From: an uncultured Sulfitobacter sp.
Lineage (GTDB): Bacteria > Pseudomonadota > Alphaproteobacteria > Rhodobacterales > Rhodobacteraceae
Length of the DNA stretch: 64,000 nucleotides
Direction: 5' to 3'
Assembly (NCBI GenBank): GCA_947502265.1
Contig: CANMZB010000006.1
Location: 62,001 to 126,000, forward strand
In this document: piece after piece, positions 28,462 through 38,527 of the stretch
Layout: the number at the start of each line of letters is the position of its first letter
How positions within the stretch are numbered: position 1 is the stretch's first letter
Translations under genes and position numbers: made by a program
The notes under the pieces: model-generated
Database searches by the model: none
What the model saw: only the letters and a program-made list of their open reading frames with translations
Told to the model about the DNA's origin: nothing

Positions 28462-29150
28462 CGCCCGACGATACAATTATCTTCAGCGTTTATGGCATCG
28501 CGATCAACGCCACGATCGTTTTCACATGGGTTGTTATGGCATTTCTGACAGTGACCTCGGTCCTGATCACCCGCAACCTGCGCGCTGACGTGGCACCGGA
28601 CCGCTGGCGCACGATGCTTGAAACCATCGTGCTGACCATCCAGTCCCAGATCGACGAAATCAGCGCACGGCCCGACCGCCGCCTGCTGTATTTCGCAGGC
28701 ACGCTGTTCTTGTTTATCATCACGTCAAACCTGCTGGCGGTGGTGCCGGGGTGGCATGCGCCCACGGCATCCTTGTCCACGACAGCGGCGCTTGCGCTGG
28801 CGGTTCTGGTCGCTGTGCCGCTGTTCGGGATTGGCAGCCGTGGCATCGGCGCCTACCTGCACAGCTATCTTGAACCCAACATCATTATGTTGCCGTTTAA
28901 CATCATCGGGGAGGTGTCGCGCGGCATATCGCTTGCGATCCGTTTGTACGGCAACGTGATGAGCGGCGCAGTGATTGCCGCGATCCTGCTGAGCGTCGCG
29001 CCATTTTTCTTTCCCGTGGTGATGGACATGCTCGGTCTGCTGACCGGCGTGATCCAGGCCTATATTTTTGCGATTCTCGCCACCGTTTACATTTCGTCGG
29101 CCACAGCGCCGTCCGAAACCCAAACCAAACCTGCAAAGGAACACTCATGA
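28452..29150 (+). CDS. atpB: N-type ATPase Fo subunit a
   Basis: A 232-residue a subunit with five to six transmembrane helices. The essential arginine of the ion path is in SLAIRLYGNVMSG (Arg164). It begins with ELTPDDTIIFSVYGIAINATI. The ATG at 28452 lies inside the end of atpR. It forms the stator channel against the c ring. Confidence 0.93.
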   Translation: MELTPDDTIIFSVYGIAINATIVFTWVVMAFLTVTSVLITRNLRADVAPDRWRTMLETIVLTIQSQIDEISARPDRRLLYFAGTLFLFIITSNLLAVVPGWHAPTASLSTTAALALAVLVAVPLFGIGSRGIGAYLHSYLEPNIIMLPFNIIGEVSRGISLAIRLYGNVMSGAVIAAILLSVAPFFFPVVMDMLGLLTGVIQAYIFAILATVYISSATAPSETQTKPAKEHS

Positions 29151-29437
29151 CCGATCTTGCTATCATCGCTGCCATCTCGATCTTTACTGCGGGGTTGACC
29201 GTGTCTTTCGGCGCGCTTGGCCCGGCTTTGGGCGAAGGGCGCGCGGCGGCTTCCGCGCTGAACGCCATTGCCCAGCAACCCGATTCAGCACCCACCCTGT
29301 CACGGACCCTGTTCGTCAGCCTTGCGATGATCGAATCTACTGCGATCTATTGTTTCGTCGTTGCGATGATCCTGCTGTTTGCCAACCCGTTCTGGAACGC
29401 GGCGCTTGAGGCGGCGACGCAAGGTACGGGAGGGTAA
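29147..29437 (+). CDS. atpE: N-type ATPase Fo subunit c
   Basis: A 96-residue c subunit with two transmembrane helices. Helix 1 carries GPALGEGRAAASA, placing Glu30 where Na+-type c subunits have Gln. Helix 2 carries AMIESTAIY, with Glu63, Ser64, Thr65 and Tyr68 matching the sodium-coordinating set of Ilyobacter-type c subunits. The protein therefore has two carboxylates in the ion site, as reported for some N-ATPases. Sodium or proton use cannot be decided from this. Confidence 0.94.
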   Translation: MTDLAIIAAISIFTAGLTVSFGALGPALGEGRAAASALNAIAQQPDSAPTLSRTLFVSLAMIESTAIYCFVVAMILLFANPFWNAALEAATQGTGG

Positions 29438-29441
29438 ACCC

Positions 29442-30188
29442 ATGTCTATTGACTGGATCACAGTCGGCGCGCAGATCGTCAACTTTCTGGTGTTGGTCTG
29501 GCTGCTGAAACGGTTTTTGTACCGGCCCATTCTGGATGGTATCGACGCGCGCGAATGCGAGATCAAAGAGCGCATGTCCGAAGCAGCGACGATCCGTGAG
29601 CAAGCTGAAGCAACCCAGGCCGATTGCCGCGCGCAGATTGCGACGCTGAAAGCGGGGCGCGAAGGCGTGATCGAAGAGGCACGCGAGGCGGCAGAGCGCG
29701 AACGCGCGCAACTGCTGGCGCAGGCCAACACCCGACTGCAACGCGAGCAGGCCGCGCGCGAAGAGGAACGCGCCCAAGAGGCCCGGAAATATACTGCAAG
29801 TTTGCACACAAAAGGCGCATCGGCGCTTCTGGCCCTGACGCGCAAGGCGTTGCGTGATCTTTCGGATGAAACGCTGGAGCAGCGCATCGTCGCACGCGCG
29901 GCGTCGCGTCTGGGCGATATGACGGGGGATCTGGCCGCCGCCGCAGGGGGCAGCGATACAGCCGTGATCATGACCCGCGAAGACCTGCCGGAGGCGCTTC
30001 GCGCGCAGATCGAAGCGGAGCTATCGGCGGTGATGCCGGATATTGGTGTGCAGTTCCGGACCGATCCGGACCAGTCTCCTGGCCTGTCCTTGCGATTGGG
30101 CGGTGCGCAGCTTGGCTGGACCGTGGACAGCTATATGGACGGGCTTGAGCAGGTTCTCAACGCGCAGGAGCAATCAGATGCCGCGTGA
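29442..30188 (+). CDS. atpF: N-type ATPase Fo subunit b, long form with delta-like C-terminus
   Basis: A 248-residue b-type subunit, longer than the usual 160 residues. It has one N-terminal membrane helix ([20 protein letters not shown]), then a long charged coiled coil to about residue 130. The C-terminal 100 residues probably replace part of the delta function, since the operon has no atpH; N-ATPases are known to lack delta. It starts 4 bases after atpE and overlaps atpA by 11 bases. Confidence 0.9.
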   Translation: MSIDWITVGAQIVNFLVLVWLLKRFLYRPILDGIDARECEIKERMSEAATIREQAEATQADCRAQIATLKAGREGVIEEAREAAERERAQLLAQANTRLQREQAAREEERAQEARKYTASLHTKGASALLALTRKALRDLSDETLEQRIVARAASRLGDMTGDLAAAAGGSDTAVIMTREDLPEALRAQIEAELSAVMPDIGVQFRTDPDQSPGLSLRLGGAQLGWTVDSYMDGLEQVLNAQEQSDAA

Positions 30189-31698
30189 AATGACGTTAAC
30201 AACAACCGATGAACTGGTGCGGTCTTTGCTGGAAGCCCCCGCCCCCAAGCCGGAGGTGAGCGAAATCGGACAGGTGTCCGAGATCGGCGACGGCATTGCC
30301 ATCGTTAGGGGGCTGGCCCGTGCTTTGGTGGATGAGCTATTAGATTTCGGCGGCGGGCTGTCCGGTATCGTTTTTGATCTGGAACAGGACCGCCTTGGCG
30401 TTGTTCTGCTTGGCCCTACAGGGTCGGTTGTTCCGGGCAGCGATGTGCGCCGGACAGGGCGGGTGATTAGCGTGCCGGTGGGGCGCGCGCTGCTGGGCCG
30501 TGTTGTCGATGGGTTGGGACGGCCGCGCGATGGCGGTGGTGCGCCCGCAACGGATAAAGTGCGCCCGATCGAGGTCGAAGCGCCCCCGATACTGGACCGC
30601 GCGCCCGTCGCGCGCCCACTGGCGACCGGGCTAAAAGCTGTCGATGCCACCGTTCCCGTAGGGCTGGGCCAGCGCGAGTTAATTATCGGTGATCGCCAGA
30701 CCGGCAAGACATCCATCGCCATCGACACGATTCTGAACCAGAAAGATACCGGCGTGTTGTGCATCTATTGCGCCATCGGACAGCGTGGTGATGCGGTGGC
30801 CAAGGTCATCGGTGCAATCCGCGAGGGCGGCATGCTGGAAAATACCATCGTTGTCGCGGCGGGCGACGAAGAGGCGCCCGGTCTGTCCTATGTGGCCCCC
30901 TATGCCGCCCTGTCGATGGCAGAGGAGCTGGCGGCGGGCGGGCACGATGTTCTGGTGGTGCTGGACGATCTGACACATCATGCGCATTCTTACCGCGAAT
31001 TGTCGCTGCTGTTGCGCCGCCCGCCGGGGCGTGAGGCGTTTCCGGGGGACATCTTTTTCGTCCACGCGCGTCTTCTTGAGCGCGCGGGGCAATTCACGCA
31101 GGGTCGCGGCTCTATTACGGCGCTGCCGGTTGTTGAAACGCAGGCGGAAAACCTGTCGGCCTATATTCCCACCAACCTTATTTCGATCACCGACGGGCAG
31201 ATATACCTGTCGCCGCGCCTTGTGCGCAAAAACCAGTTTCCTGCTGTCGATCTGGGCGTATCTGTCAGCCGTGTAGGGGGCAAAGCACAGAGCCGCGCGT
31301 TTCGCGATGTTGCAGGCAACCTGCGCGTGACCCTGTCGCAATTCGAAGAGTTGGAGGAATTCGCCCGGTTCGGCACCCGTCTGGATGACGATACCCGCAG
31401 GCGGCTGGCGCGCGGCGGTGCGGTGCGCAACGCTCTGCGACAGGCAGAGCGCGATCCGATGCCGGCCGATGAACAACTGTCGGTGCTGCTTGCTGCGATG
31501 GACGGGCTGCTTGACGATATGGACGAGGCTCACGCCGCCGCCGCGATGACCCGTATCCGTGCGGCATTGCGGGCAGGGGGCGCAGGTACCCGCGATCTGA
31601 TCGCATCGGGTGCGCGGCTGAGTGATGCGGACCGCGCCGGTATCGTGCAACAGGCGCGCGCCGCAGTGACGGAGGATGGCAATGGCCCAGACGCTTGA
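30178..31698 (+). CDS. atpA: N-type ATPase F1 subunit alpha
   Basis: A 506-residue alpha subunit with nucleotide-binding P-loop GDRQTGKTS at 171-179 and the alpha-specific segments [12 protein letters not shown] and YREL. Near the N-terminus [20 protein letters not shown] is typical of alpha. Penultimate in the atp series, as in other N-ATPase operons. Overlaps atpG by 17 bases. Confidence 0.94.
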   Translation: MPREMTLTTTDELVRSLLEAPAPKPEVSEIGQVSEIGDGIAIVRGLARALVDELLDFGGGLSGIVFDLEQDRLGVVLLGPTGSVVPGSDVRRTGRVISVPVGRALLGRVVDGLGRPRDGGGAPATDKVRPIEVEAPPILDRAPVARPLATGLKAVDATVPVGLGQRELIIGDRQTGKTSIAIDTILNQKDTGVLCIYCAIGQRGDAVAKVIGAIREGGMLENTIVVAAGDEEAPGLSYVAPYAALSMAEELAAGGHDVLVVLDDLTHHAHSYRELSLLLRRPPGREAFPGDIFFVHARLLERAGQFTQGRGSITALPVVETQAENLSAYIPTNLISITDGQIYLSPRLVRKNQFPAVDLGVSVSRVGGKAQSRAFRDVAGNLRVTLSQFEELEEFARFGTRLDDDTRRRLARGGAVRNALRQAERDPMPADEQLSVLLAAMDGLLDDMDEAHAAAAMTRIRAALRAGGAGTRDLIASGARLSDADRAGIVQQARAAVTEDGNGPDA

Positions 31699-32602
31699 AC
31701 GGCTGACCCGCCGCACCGATACAATGTCGAGCATCCGCGGCATCGTGCGGACGATGAAAACCATGTCGGCAATCAACGCCGCCCCGTATGAGCAAGCCGC
31801 ACGGGCCATCGACGCATGGCGCGATACGGTTCTGGACGGGATGCACGCCTTTTTGCACCGCAACGGCCCGCTGGTTCAGAACCGTTCACAAGAATTGCAG
31901 CCGGTGATTATCGTCATGGGGTCGGATCACGGTCTTTGCGGCAATTATAACGAACTTCTGGCGAGCGAGGTGGTGCGCGCATTCCCGACAGATAAATCTG
32001 CGCATGTCTTATGCGTGGGTGCCCAGATGGAGGATGCGTTGCACGGCGAAGGCATCACTCCGGCCCACACGCTTTTGCCGCCCGCCAATGCCGACGGGTT
32101 GAACCGGCTGGCCGCAGAATTGGTTACCCGGCTTGAACAGGCGCGCGAAAACGCTGCGCCGGGAGATATCGCGGTGACGCTGGTTTATACCCAGCGTGCG
32201 GAACATGGCAGGCAGGCGCCGGTTTTGCAGGCGTTGCTGCCGCTGGACAGCGACATGCTTGAGGAACTGGCGGCACGGCCGTGGGATTCACGCAGTTTGC
32301 CGCAATTCAACCTGCCCGTGCCTGCGCTATTTGCGGCATTGGTTCGCAACCTGTTGTTTGCCACGCTCTTTCGGGCAGCAGCCGAGGCATTGGTGACGGA
32401 AAACGCCGCGCGGCTGGCCCGGATGCAGCAGGCAGAGCAATCTGTCGATGAAAAGCTCGAAGACCTGCGCGCCGAAACGCGCACGGTGCGCCAAAGCGAG
32501 ATCACAACCGAGTTGTTGGACGTGATCGTCGGGTTCGAGGCATTGCGCGCGCGCGACAAACGCAAGGCCGCCGAGGCATCGCAGAATTTTGAAGATTTAT
32601 GA
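31682..32602 (+). CDS. atpG: N-type ATPase F1 subunit gamma
   Basis: A 306-residue central-shaft subunit. N-terminal coiled coil ([21 protein letters not shown]), the [12 protein letters not shown] segment in the Rossmann-like domain, and the C-terminal helix with [19 protein letters not shown]. The ATG at 31682 has GGAGG 6 bases upstream; an in-frame ATG at 31676 directly abuts that site and is less likely. Last atp gene. Confidence 0.91.
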   Translation: MAQTLERLTRRTDTMSSIRGIVRTMKTMSAINAAPYEQAARAIDAWRDTVLDGMHAFLHRNGPLVQNRSQELQPVIIVMGSDHGLCGNYNELLASEVVRAFPTDKSAHVLCVGAQMEDALHGEGITPAHTLLPPANADGLNRLAAELVTRLEQARENAAPGDIAVTLVYTQRAEHGRQAPVLQALLPLDSDMLEELAARPWDSRSLPQFNLPVPALFAALVRNLLFATLFRAAAEALVTENAARLARMQQAEQSVDEKLEDLRAETRTVRQSEITTELLDVIVGFEALRARDKRKAAEASQNFEDL

Positions 32603-32609
32603 GGAAGAT

Positions 32610-33026
32610 ATGTTTGTGCGGACAATCATGCAGTCAAAGGTGTCATTTGTCAGGCCGAACACATCCGTTCGCGCCGCAGCGGCGCTTATGTTGGATCGCG
32701 ATATAGGCATGCTTCCGGTTTGCGAGAATGGCAAGCCGGTTGGCGTCGTAACAGACCGTGATTTGGCGATCCGGCTGCTGAGCGAGGTTGGGCAGTCGGG
32801 CGATCAACCGGTCAGTGCCGTAATGACGCCGCATGTTCATTTTTGCCGAGGCAATGAGGACGTCGTGACCATTGCGCGGATGATGGGCAACAATCAGGTC
32901 AGACGTCTTTTGGTGTGCGATGCCGACGGCACCCTGACAGGTGTCGTCTCATTAGGTGACATCGCGCGTGACGCAAGCGAGGAACTGGCGGGGCAGGCGT
33001 TGGGCGAGATCGTTGAAAGTCGCTAA
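32610..33026 (+). CDS. CBS-domain protein
   Basis: A 138-residue protein made of two CBS domains (VRAAAALMLDRDIGMLPV, then ARMMGNNQVRRLLVCDADG), a module that binds adenosine nucleotides. It starts 7 bases after atpG with GAGGAAG as ribosome site, so it is the last gene of the unit. A free-standing CBS pair here may sense ATP/AMP and tune the pump or a partner; that is inference. Its 3' end overlaps the convergent Crp/Fnr gene by 4 bases. Confidence 0.88.
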   Translation: MFVRTIMQSKVSFVRPNTSVRAAAALMLDRDIGMLPVCENGKPVGVVTDRDLAIRLLSEVGQSGDQPVSAVMTPHVHFCRGNEDVVTIARMMGNNQVRRLLVCDADGTLTGVVSLGDIARDASEELAGQALGEIVESR

Positions 33027-33769
33027 CCGACGGCGGTGGGAACAGCCCGGTTGATAAGAATCGATTTGCGAAAACGGTCAAGGTCGATGTCCGCAAGGGC
33101 ACAGAGCGCATTCATATCCACCAGCTCGATAGAGCGGGCATTAGGATGCGCAATGATCCCCTCCTGTTCGAACCGGCGCAAAGTGCGACAGACATGAACG
33201 TTCGTCATGCCGGTGAATTCACCGAGCTTCTGTTGGGAGATCGGGAAATCGAAACTTTTGCCGTTTGTGCGCCCGACCGCCTGCAGCCTCGTGTGAAACT
33301 CTATCAAGGCATAGGCGATCCGGCTTGCCGCATTGCCGCGCCCCAGGCGCAACAGCATCTCGGAGATGCGTGATTGGGTTGTCAGGATCGACGCGGCCAG
33401 TACTTCGCGCAGGTTTGCGGAGGCGGTGTCGGGTCCGTTTGCTATGTCGGGGCGAATATTGATGTATTTGATATCGCTCAGCGCCTCCACACTAGAGGCG
33501 GCGACAGGCGCGATCCGCGTCCCGATCAGGGCGAAATCTCCGGGTAACATCACGTCGATGATCTGGGTTTCACCCTCCGCGAGCGTTTTCGACAGGCCGA
33601 CCCAACCCTCGACCAAAAGCAGCGCATGGTCGGCAAAGTCACTCTCATGAGTAAGTATCCGCCCTTGGTCGGCTTTACTGACAAGGATGCGGGTATCTGC
33701 AAGAATAGTGTCTGTAAGGGCTGTATGGACGCGACCGGGAATGTTTTTCGACATCTTCGGGACTGTCAT
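33023..33769 (-). CDS. Crp/Fnr family transcriptional regulator
   Basis: A 248-residue regulator. A cNMP-type beta barrel covers residues about 20-120 (LLLVEGWVGLSK, VMLPGDFALIGT) and a winged helix-turn-helix about 165-225 (SQQKLGEFTGMTNVHVCRTL). There is no N-terminal cysteine cluster, so it is not an oxygen-sensing Fe-S FNR. The recognition helix has Val and Cys where FNR has Glu and Ser, though the Arg is kept, so its target may differ from TTGAT-N4-ATCAA. The ATG at 33769 is preferred; 33754 is possible. Convergent with the CBS gene. Confidence 0.85.
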   Translation of the reverse strand: MTVPKMSKNIPGRVHTALTDTILADTRILVSKADQGRILTHESDFADHALLLVEGWVGLSKTLAEGETQIIDVMLPGDFALIGTRIAPVAASSVEALSDIKYINIRPDIANGPDTASANLREVLAASILTTQSRISEMLLRLGRGNAASRIAYALIEFHTRLQAVGRTNGKSFDFPISQQKLGEFTGMTNVHVCRTLRRFEQEGIIAHPNARSIELVDMNALCALADIDLDRFRKSILINRAVPTAVG

Positions 33770-33846
33770 ATTGAAACGCCTCTCATTGAAAACTGTGAAT
33801 GCGATCTGAAGTATGCGCACCATGGCGAGAAACCTGCGGCCGTTCG

Positions 33847-33860
33847 ATGACATAGATCAA
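33847..33860. promoter_or_regulatory. Weak FNR-type box upstream of the Crp/Fnr gene
   Basis: ATGAC-ATAG-ATCAA matches 8 of 10 positions of the FNR consensus, about 80-90 bases upstream of the regulator start on the minus strand. It could link this gene to the same oxygen signal as the operon. Weak on its own. Confidence 0.35.
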
Positions 33861-34048
33861 ATAGCGAAAACGGGCTTGCGATGAGCGGAAACCTGCCATC
33901 CCGCGCTTTGCGGATCAGGGTTAATGCCCGTTTTGCAGGCGCTGCCGGTTCACCTCCTGCATGTAACCGCGGTTAATACGATTACGGACGCAACACGTTG
34001 CAATCCCGCGTATCTGTCATAGACTAAGCATCAGATGCGGAGTGAACG

Positions 34049-34987
34049 ATGACCAAAGACCCCTACGCCGCGCTTGGCTTGACCAAGAACGCAACGGCGG
34101 ACGAAATCAAGAAAGCCTATCGCAAGATCGCGCGTACGGACCATCCGGACCTTAACCCTGACGATCCGGGCTCAGAGGCGCGCTTCAAGGAAGCGGGCCG
34201 CGCCTATGATCTGTTGAAAGACCCCGATCAGCGCCGCCGCTTTGACGCAGGAGAGATTGATGCGACCGGTGCGGAGCAGGCACCGCGCGGCTATTACCGT
34301 GATGAAGCGCGGCGACCGGAAAACCCGTATACCCAACGTGGCCCGCGACCGGACGGTGATCCGTTTGGCGAAGGGTTTGACGCCGATGATTTCTTTGCCA
34401 ACTTTGCGCGCAGCCGTGGTGATGGCCGGAGTTATGGCAGGCCCGGTGATCTGCCGGGGCAGGATGTGCGATACCGCCTTGCGGTGCCCTTCCTTGATGC
34501 GGCAACGGGAACCAAAACACGGATTACCCTGCCCGATGGAAGTGCGTTGGAGGTCAAGATCCCCGAAGGCGCACGAGACGGCCAGACCTTGCGTCTGCGT
34601 GGCAAGGGCGAGGCGGGCTATGGTGCTGGTCTGCCCGGCGATGCCTATATCACGCTGGACGTGACCCCGCACCCCGATTTCGAGCGTGACGGTGATGACA
34701 TTATCTCGACGCTGCCCATCTCGATCGACGAGGCGATCCTTGGCGGTAAGGTCCGCGTCGATACCGTGACAGGTGCCGTGAACGTGACAGTGCCGGCCGG
34801 TGCCAGTTCCGGCCGGATGCTGCGCCTCAAGGGGCGTGGGCTGAAGGGGCGTAACGGCAAGGGAGACCAGCGGATCACGCTTCAAATCGTCAGCCCGCCA
34901 AAAATTGATGACGACCTCAAACGCTTCATGGAAGGCTGGCGGACGGATCACGCGTACGATCCGCGCACCGGAAAGGAGACATCATGA
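34049..34987 (+). CDS. cbpA: DnaJ-family co-chaperone, CbpA type
   Basis: A 312-residue J-domain protein. J domain at residues 5-68 with the HPD motif at 32-34. A Gly/Arg-rich linker follows to about 135, then the two C-terminal beta-sandwich substrate domains, with no zinc-finger region, so it is CbpA/class B rather than DnaJ. It stimulates DnaK on misfolded clients. Overlaps the CbpM gene by 4 bases (ATGA), and the pairing confirms the type. Confidence 0.92.
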   Translation: MTKDPYAALGLTKNATADEIKKAYRKIARTDHPDLNPDDPGSEARFKEAGRAYDLLKDPDQRRRFDAGEIDATGAEQAPRGYYRDEARRPENPYTQRGPRPDGDPFGEGFDADDFFANFARSRGDGRSYGRPGDLPGQDVRYRLAVPFLDAATGTKTRITLPDGSALEVKIPEGARDGQTLRLRGKGEAGYGAGLPGDAYITLDVTPHPDFERDGDDIISTLPISIDEAILGGKVRVDTVTGAVNVTVPAGASSGRMLRLKGRGLKGRNGKGDQRITLQIVSPPKIDDDLKRFMEGWRTDHAYDPRTGKETS

Positions 34988-35316
34988 CCGATGCATATGC
35001 CCCCGAGGAAGTGATCGAAAGGATCACCGCACTGACTGCCGAGCGCCTGAGTCATTTCGAGCGTTTGCGCATCGTCACCCCCGTCACCACCGGAGATGGT
35101 CCGCGTTACCGCACGCTTGATGTGCGCCGGATCACTCTGCTGTGTGAATTGACGGATGATTTCGAGGTGAACGAGGACGCTTTGGTCATTATCATGCGGC
35201 TGCTGGATCAACTGCACGGTGCGCAAGGCCGGCTTGACCGTATGGTGCAGGCCATTGACGCGGAGCCGTCCGAAATCAAGCTGCGCTTGTCCCGGCGGTT
35301 GCAAGATCCCGAGTGA
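34984..35316 (+). CDS. cbpM: Chaperone modulator CbpM
   Basis: A 110-residue protein of the CbpM/MerR-like family that binds and inhibits CbpA. Segments such as RYRTLDVRRITLLCELTDDFEVNEDALVI in the middle fit: first a DVRRI stretch, then helical repeats with LLDQLHGAQGRLDRM. It overlaps cbpA, so the two are made together. Nothing unusual apart from the position behind the arginine/N-ATPase region. Confidence 0.85.
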   Translation: MTDAYAPEEVIERITALTAERLSHFERLRIVTPVTTGDGPRYRTLDVRRITLLCELTDDFEVNEDALVIIMRLLDQLHGAQGRLDRMVQAIDAEPSEIKLRLSRRLQDPE

Positions 35317-35377
35317 CCCGCGCGCAGGGCTTTGATGCGCGTTTAAACGCTATCTGATTTCAAAAATTACTGACGAT

Positions 35378-35412
35378 ACACGCAGAGCCGTCGCAAGGAC
35401 TGCTCTGCGTGT
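35378..35412. terminator. Hairpin between cbpM and the RND pump, probable bidirectional terminator
   Basis: ACACGCAGAGC and GCTCTGCGTGT form a perfect 11-base stem with a 13-base loop in the gap between convergent genes. On the minus strand a TAATTTTTG run follows about 9 bases later; on the plus strand there is none. A terminator for the RND operon is the likeliest role. Confidence 0.5.
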
Positions 35413-35422
35413 GGGGGTTGGA

Positions 35423-38400
35423 TCAAGCTGTGTCGCTCTCACCGGACTTCGGGAACATCTTCCGGTGCTTGGCGGTGGATGCAGAATAGGCCGCGTCCGA
35501 TTTCGAGATAAGCGTGTAGAACATCGGCACAACAAACAGCGTGAACATCGTGCCGATCATCAGGCCGGTAAAGATCACCAGCCCCATTGCCTGTCTTGCC
35601 GCAGCACCTGCACCTTCCGCAAGAATCAAGGGCACCACCGCCAGACCCATCGCTGCGGTCGTCATCAGGACGGGGCGCAGACGGGTTTTGGCGGCTGCCA
35701 CGACGGCCTCGCGGCGGGTCAGATTATGCTCTTCGCGTTGCTGGTTGGCGAATTCGACAATCAGAATACCGTGTTTGGTTATCAACCCGATAAGCGTGAT
35801 CAGACCGACCTGCGAATAGATGTTCAACGTCCCCAACCCGAGGTTCAGCGGCAAGATCGCGCCAAAGATCGACAAAGGCACAGACATGAGGATGATGAAC
35901 GGGTCGCGAAAGCTTTCGAATTGCGCGGCGAGCACCAGATAGATCACCACAACCGCCGCCGCAAAGGCGAACAGGATCGTGTTTCCCTGTGCCACTTCCA
36001 GCCGCGACTGGCCGGAATAGTCCAGAAAGAAACCGTCTGGTAGCACGTCGCGCGCGATTTCCTCAAGCTGGGCCAAACCGTCGCCGGTTGACGTGCCGAT
36101 GGAGGGGAGCGCGGTCAGCGTGGCCGAATTCAGCTGGTTGAACTGCTCGATCGAGGCGGCACTTGCGCCGGTGCTGACCGTCACAACCGAGGACAGCGGC
36201 ACCATCTGCCCGTTGGAAGAGCGCACGAAGAACTGGCCCAGACGGTCAGGGTTGTTGCGCCATTCCTGTGGCACCTGGGTAATGATATCGTAGCTGTTGT
36301 TATCCAGATCGAACTGCGCCACGGCATTGCCGCCAACGAGCAGGGCCAGCGTATTGCCGACCTCGGATATCGGCACGCTCAGGCTGGCAGCGCGGTCACG
36401 GTCGATGGTTACTGTGACCTTGGGTGCATCAAAGCTGAGCGAGTTCTGCACCACGATAAAGCGGCCCGATGCCATGGCTTTCTGACGAATTTCCTCCGCA
36501 ATCTCGACGACCCGTTCGGGGGCATAGATTGATTGGATCACCAAAGATACCGGCAGTCCGCCCCCCGCACCGGGCAGGGAAGGTGGCGCGAAAACAAAGC
36601 CCTCCAGACCGGTGTTTTTGGCAAGACGCGCCTGAATATCGGCCTGCACCTCGGCTTGGCTCCGGTCGCGGTTTGCCCAGTCCTTGAGCGACCAGATATA
36701 AATGCCGGTGTTGTTCGCGCCCCCAAAGCCCGCGATGGAAAAGCCCAGATCGACTTCCGCGATATCTGCCGTGTCTTCGGTCACCTTATCAATATACAGC
36801 GATGTGTATTCTTTGGTCGCATACCGCGGACCATTGAGGAACGCGAACAATGCGCCGGAGTCTTCTTCGGGAGCCAGTTCTGTTGTGGTGTTCGTGAACA
36901 TGAAGCCGGTGACCCCCAAGAGTGCCAACACCATCAGGATCGTCACCGGGCGATAATCAAGCGACGACGACACCCGCCGTTCGTACCAATTTGATACGCG
37001 GTCCGATGTTTGGTCGACGATCCGCTGGAAGCGGCTTGGCTCACCGCTTGTGAGCAGCCGCGCGGACATCATTGGCGTGATCGTCAACGCGACTATGCCG
37101 GAAATGATCACCGCTCCGGCAAGGGTCAGGGCGAATTCGGCGAACAGCGCACCCGTCAGCCCGCCCGTAAAGGCGAGCGGAGCCAGAACGGCGGCAAGCG
37201 TGATCGTCATTGCGATGACGGGACCGGTGATTTCCTTCATCCCAAGAATGGAGGCGCTGGCCGGAGTCATCCCGTCTTCGATGTGACGGTGGATGTTTTC
37301 AACCACCACAATTGCGTCATCCACCACCAGACCGATGGCCAGAACCATCGCCAGCAGCGTAAGAAGGTTGATCGAATAACCAAGGGCCAGCAGCACGGTA
37401 CAGACCCCGATCAACGACAGCGGGATCGTCACAACGGGCATCAACACCGAGCGGAACGAGCCGAGGAACAGGATGATGACCAGAACCACAATCACCACGG
37501 CCTCGGCGATGGTTTTGAACACCTCCTTGATAGAGGCGCTGATGGTTTCGGTTGAATCGTAAACCAGCGACAGCGACATACCTTCCGGCAGGCTGTCATT
37601 GAGGGCGGGTAGCTCGTCCAGAACGGCCTGCGCAGTCGTCAGCGGGTTGGCCGCCGGGGTCGCGGCGATGCCGATGAACGTGCCGCCCTTGCCGTCGAAG
37701 GTCACGATTTCGCTCTGGTCTTTCGACCCGAGTTCCACCCGCGCCACATCCCGTAAACGCACAACACCGGTATCGGTATTGAGCAGGGGCAGTTGGCCAA
37801 AGGCTTCAGCCGTTTGCAGGGTCGATTCAAGCGTGATCGAATACGCGACATACTCGTTCTCGGTCTTGCCGGGCGCAGAAAGGAAGTTGGATGCCCGGAT
37901 GGCCGCGAGAACCTCGCTTGCCGTTACGCCACGCGCCGCCAGCCGCAGCGGGTCGATCCAGACCCGCATGGCATAGTTGGCCGCACCGATGATCTGCATC
38001 TCGGCCACACCTTCGATGGTTGAAACACGCGGGCGCACAACACGCTCAAGGTATTCCGTCAACTGTTCGGGCGTCATGTTCGGATTTTGCGCGGCCAGAT
38101 ACATCAGGGCAAAGGTCTGCCCCGTCCCCTTGGTGATGATCGGGTCGTCGGCATCGCCGGGCAACTGTCCGCGTACCTGCTGCACCTTCGACAGCACTTC
38201 GGTCAGCGCGACATCGGGGTCGGAGCCCAGCTTCATTTGCACCGAAACCACGGAAGCGGAGGGGCGCGACTGGCTGGTCACATAGTCGATGTTTTCCGTT
38301 GTCGATACCGCAGCGGCAATGGGCGCGGTGATAAAGCCCTGTATCAGTTCGGGCGCGGCACCGGGGTAAACGGTGGTGACCGTCACCACCGTTTCCTCGA

Positions 38401-38518
38401 CCTCCGGATATTGACGCACCGGCAGGTTGACGACGGATTGCAGGCCCAAAAGGATGATGAGCGCCGCCAGCACTGTAGAAAGCACCGGACGGCGAATGAA
38501 GATCTCGGAAATGCTCAT
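35423..38518 (-). CDS. RND efflux pump inner-membrane transporter
   Basis: A 1031-residue proton-driven exporter of the AcrB/MexF hydrophobe-amphiphile family. It starts MSISEIFIRRPVLSTVLAAL, and TM4 carries the proton-relay aspartates in GLVVDDAIVVVENI. Two large periplasmic loops and the duplicated six-helix halves match the family length. It lies 9 bases downstream of the fusion-protein gene, so the two form one unit. No outer-membrane TolC-like gene is adjacent. Substrates unknown. Confidence 0.94.
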   Translation of the reverse strand: MSISEIFIRRPVLSTVLAALIILLGLQSVVNLPVRQYPEVEETVVTVTTVYPGAAPELIQGFITAPIAAAVSTTENIDYVTSQSRPSASVVSVQMKLGSDPDVALTEVLSKVQQVRGQLPGDADDPIITKGTGQTFALMYLAAQNPNMTPEQLTEYLERVVRPRVSTIEGVAEMQIIGAANYAMRVWIDPLRLAARGVTASEVLAAIRASNFLSAPGKTENEYVAYSITLESTLQTAEAFGQLPLLNTDTGVVRLRDVARVELGSKDQSEIVTFDGKGGTFIGIAATPAANPLTTAQAVLDELPALNDSLPEGMSLSLVYDSTETISASIKEVFKTIAEAVVIVVLVIILFLGSFRSVLMPVVTIPLSLIGVCTVLLALGYSINLLTLLAMVLAIGLVVDDAIVVVENIHRHIEDGMTPASASILGMKEITGPVIAMTITLAAVLAPLAFTGGLTGALFAEFALTLAGAVIISGIVALTITPMMSARLLTSGEPSRFQRIVDQTSDRVSNWYERRVSSSLDYRPVTILMVLALLGVTGFMFTNTTTELAPEEDSGALFAFLNGPRYATKEYTSLYIDKVTEDTADIAEVDLGFSIAGFGGANNTGIYIWSLKDWANRDRSQAEVQADIQARLAKNTGLEGFVFAPPSLPGAGGGLPVSLVIQSIYAPERVVEIAEEIRQKAMASGRFIVVQNSLSFDAPKVTVTIDRDRAASLSVPISEVGNTLALLVGGNAVAQFDLDNNSYDIITQVPQEWRNNPDRLGQFFVRSSNGQMVPLSSVVTVSTGASAASIEQFNQLNSATLTALPSIGTSTGDGLAQLEEIARDVLPDGFFLDYSGQSRLEVAQGNTILFAFAAAVVVIYLVLAAQFESFRDPFIILMSVPLSIFGAILPLNLGLGTLNIYSQVGLITLIGLITKHGILIVEFANQQREEHNLTRREAVVAAAKTRLRPVLMTTAAMGLAVVPLILAEGAGAAARQAMGLVIFTGLMIGTMFTLFVVPMFYTLISKSDAAYSASTAKHRKMFPKSGESDTA

Positions 38519-38527
38519 GTTGTGGTC

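Noticed and set aside
33911..33990. Possible second FNR-type or other operator between the Crp/Fnr gene and cbpA
   Set aside because: Only 6 of 10 consensus positions match and no symmetric alternative was found.
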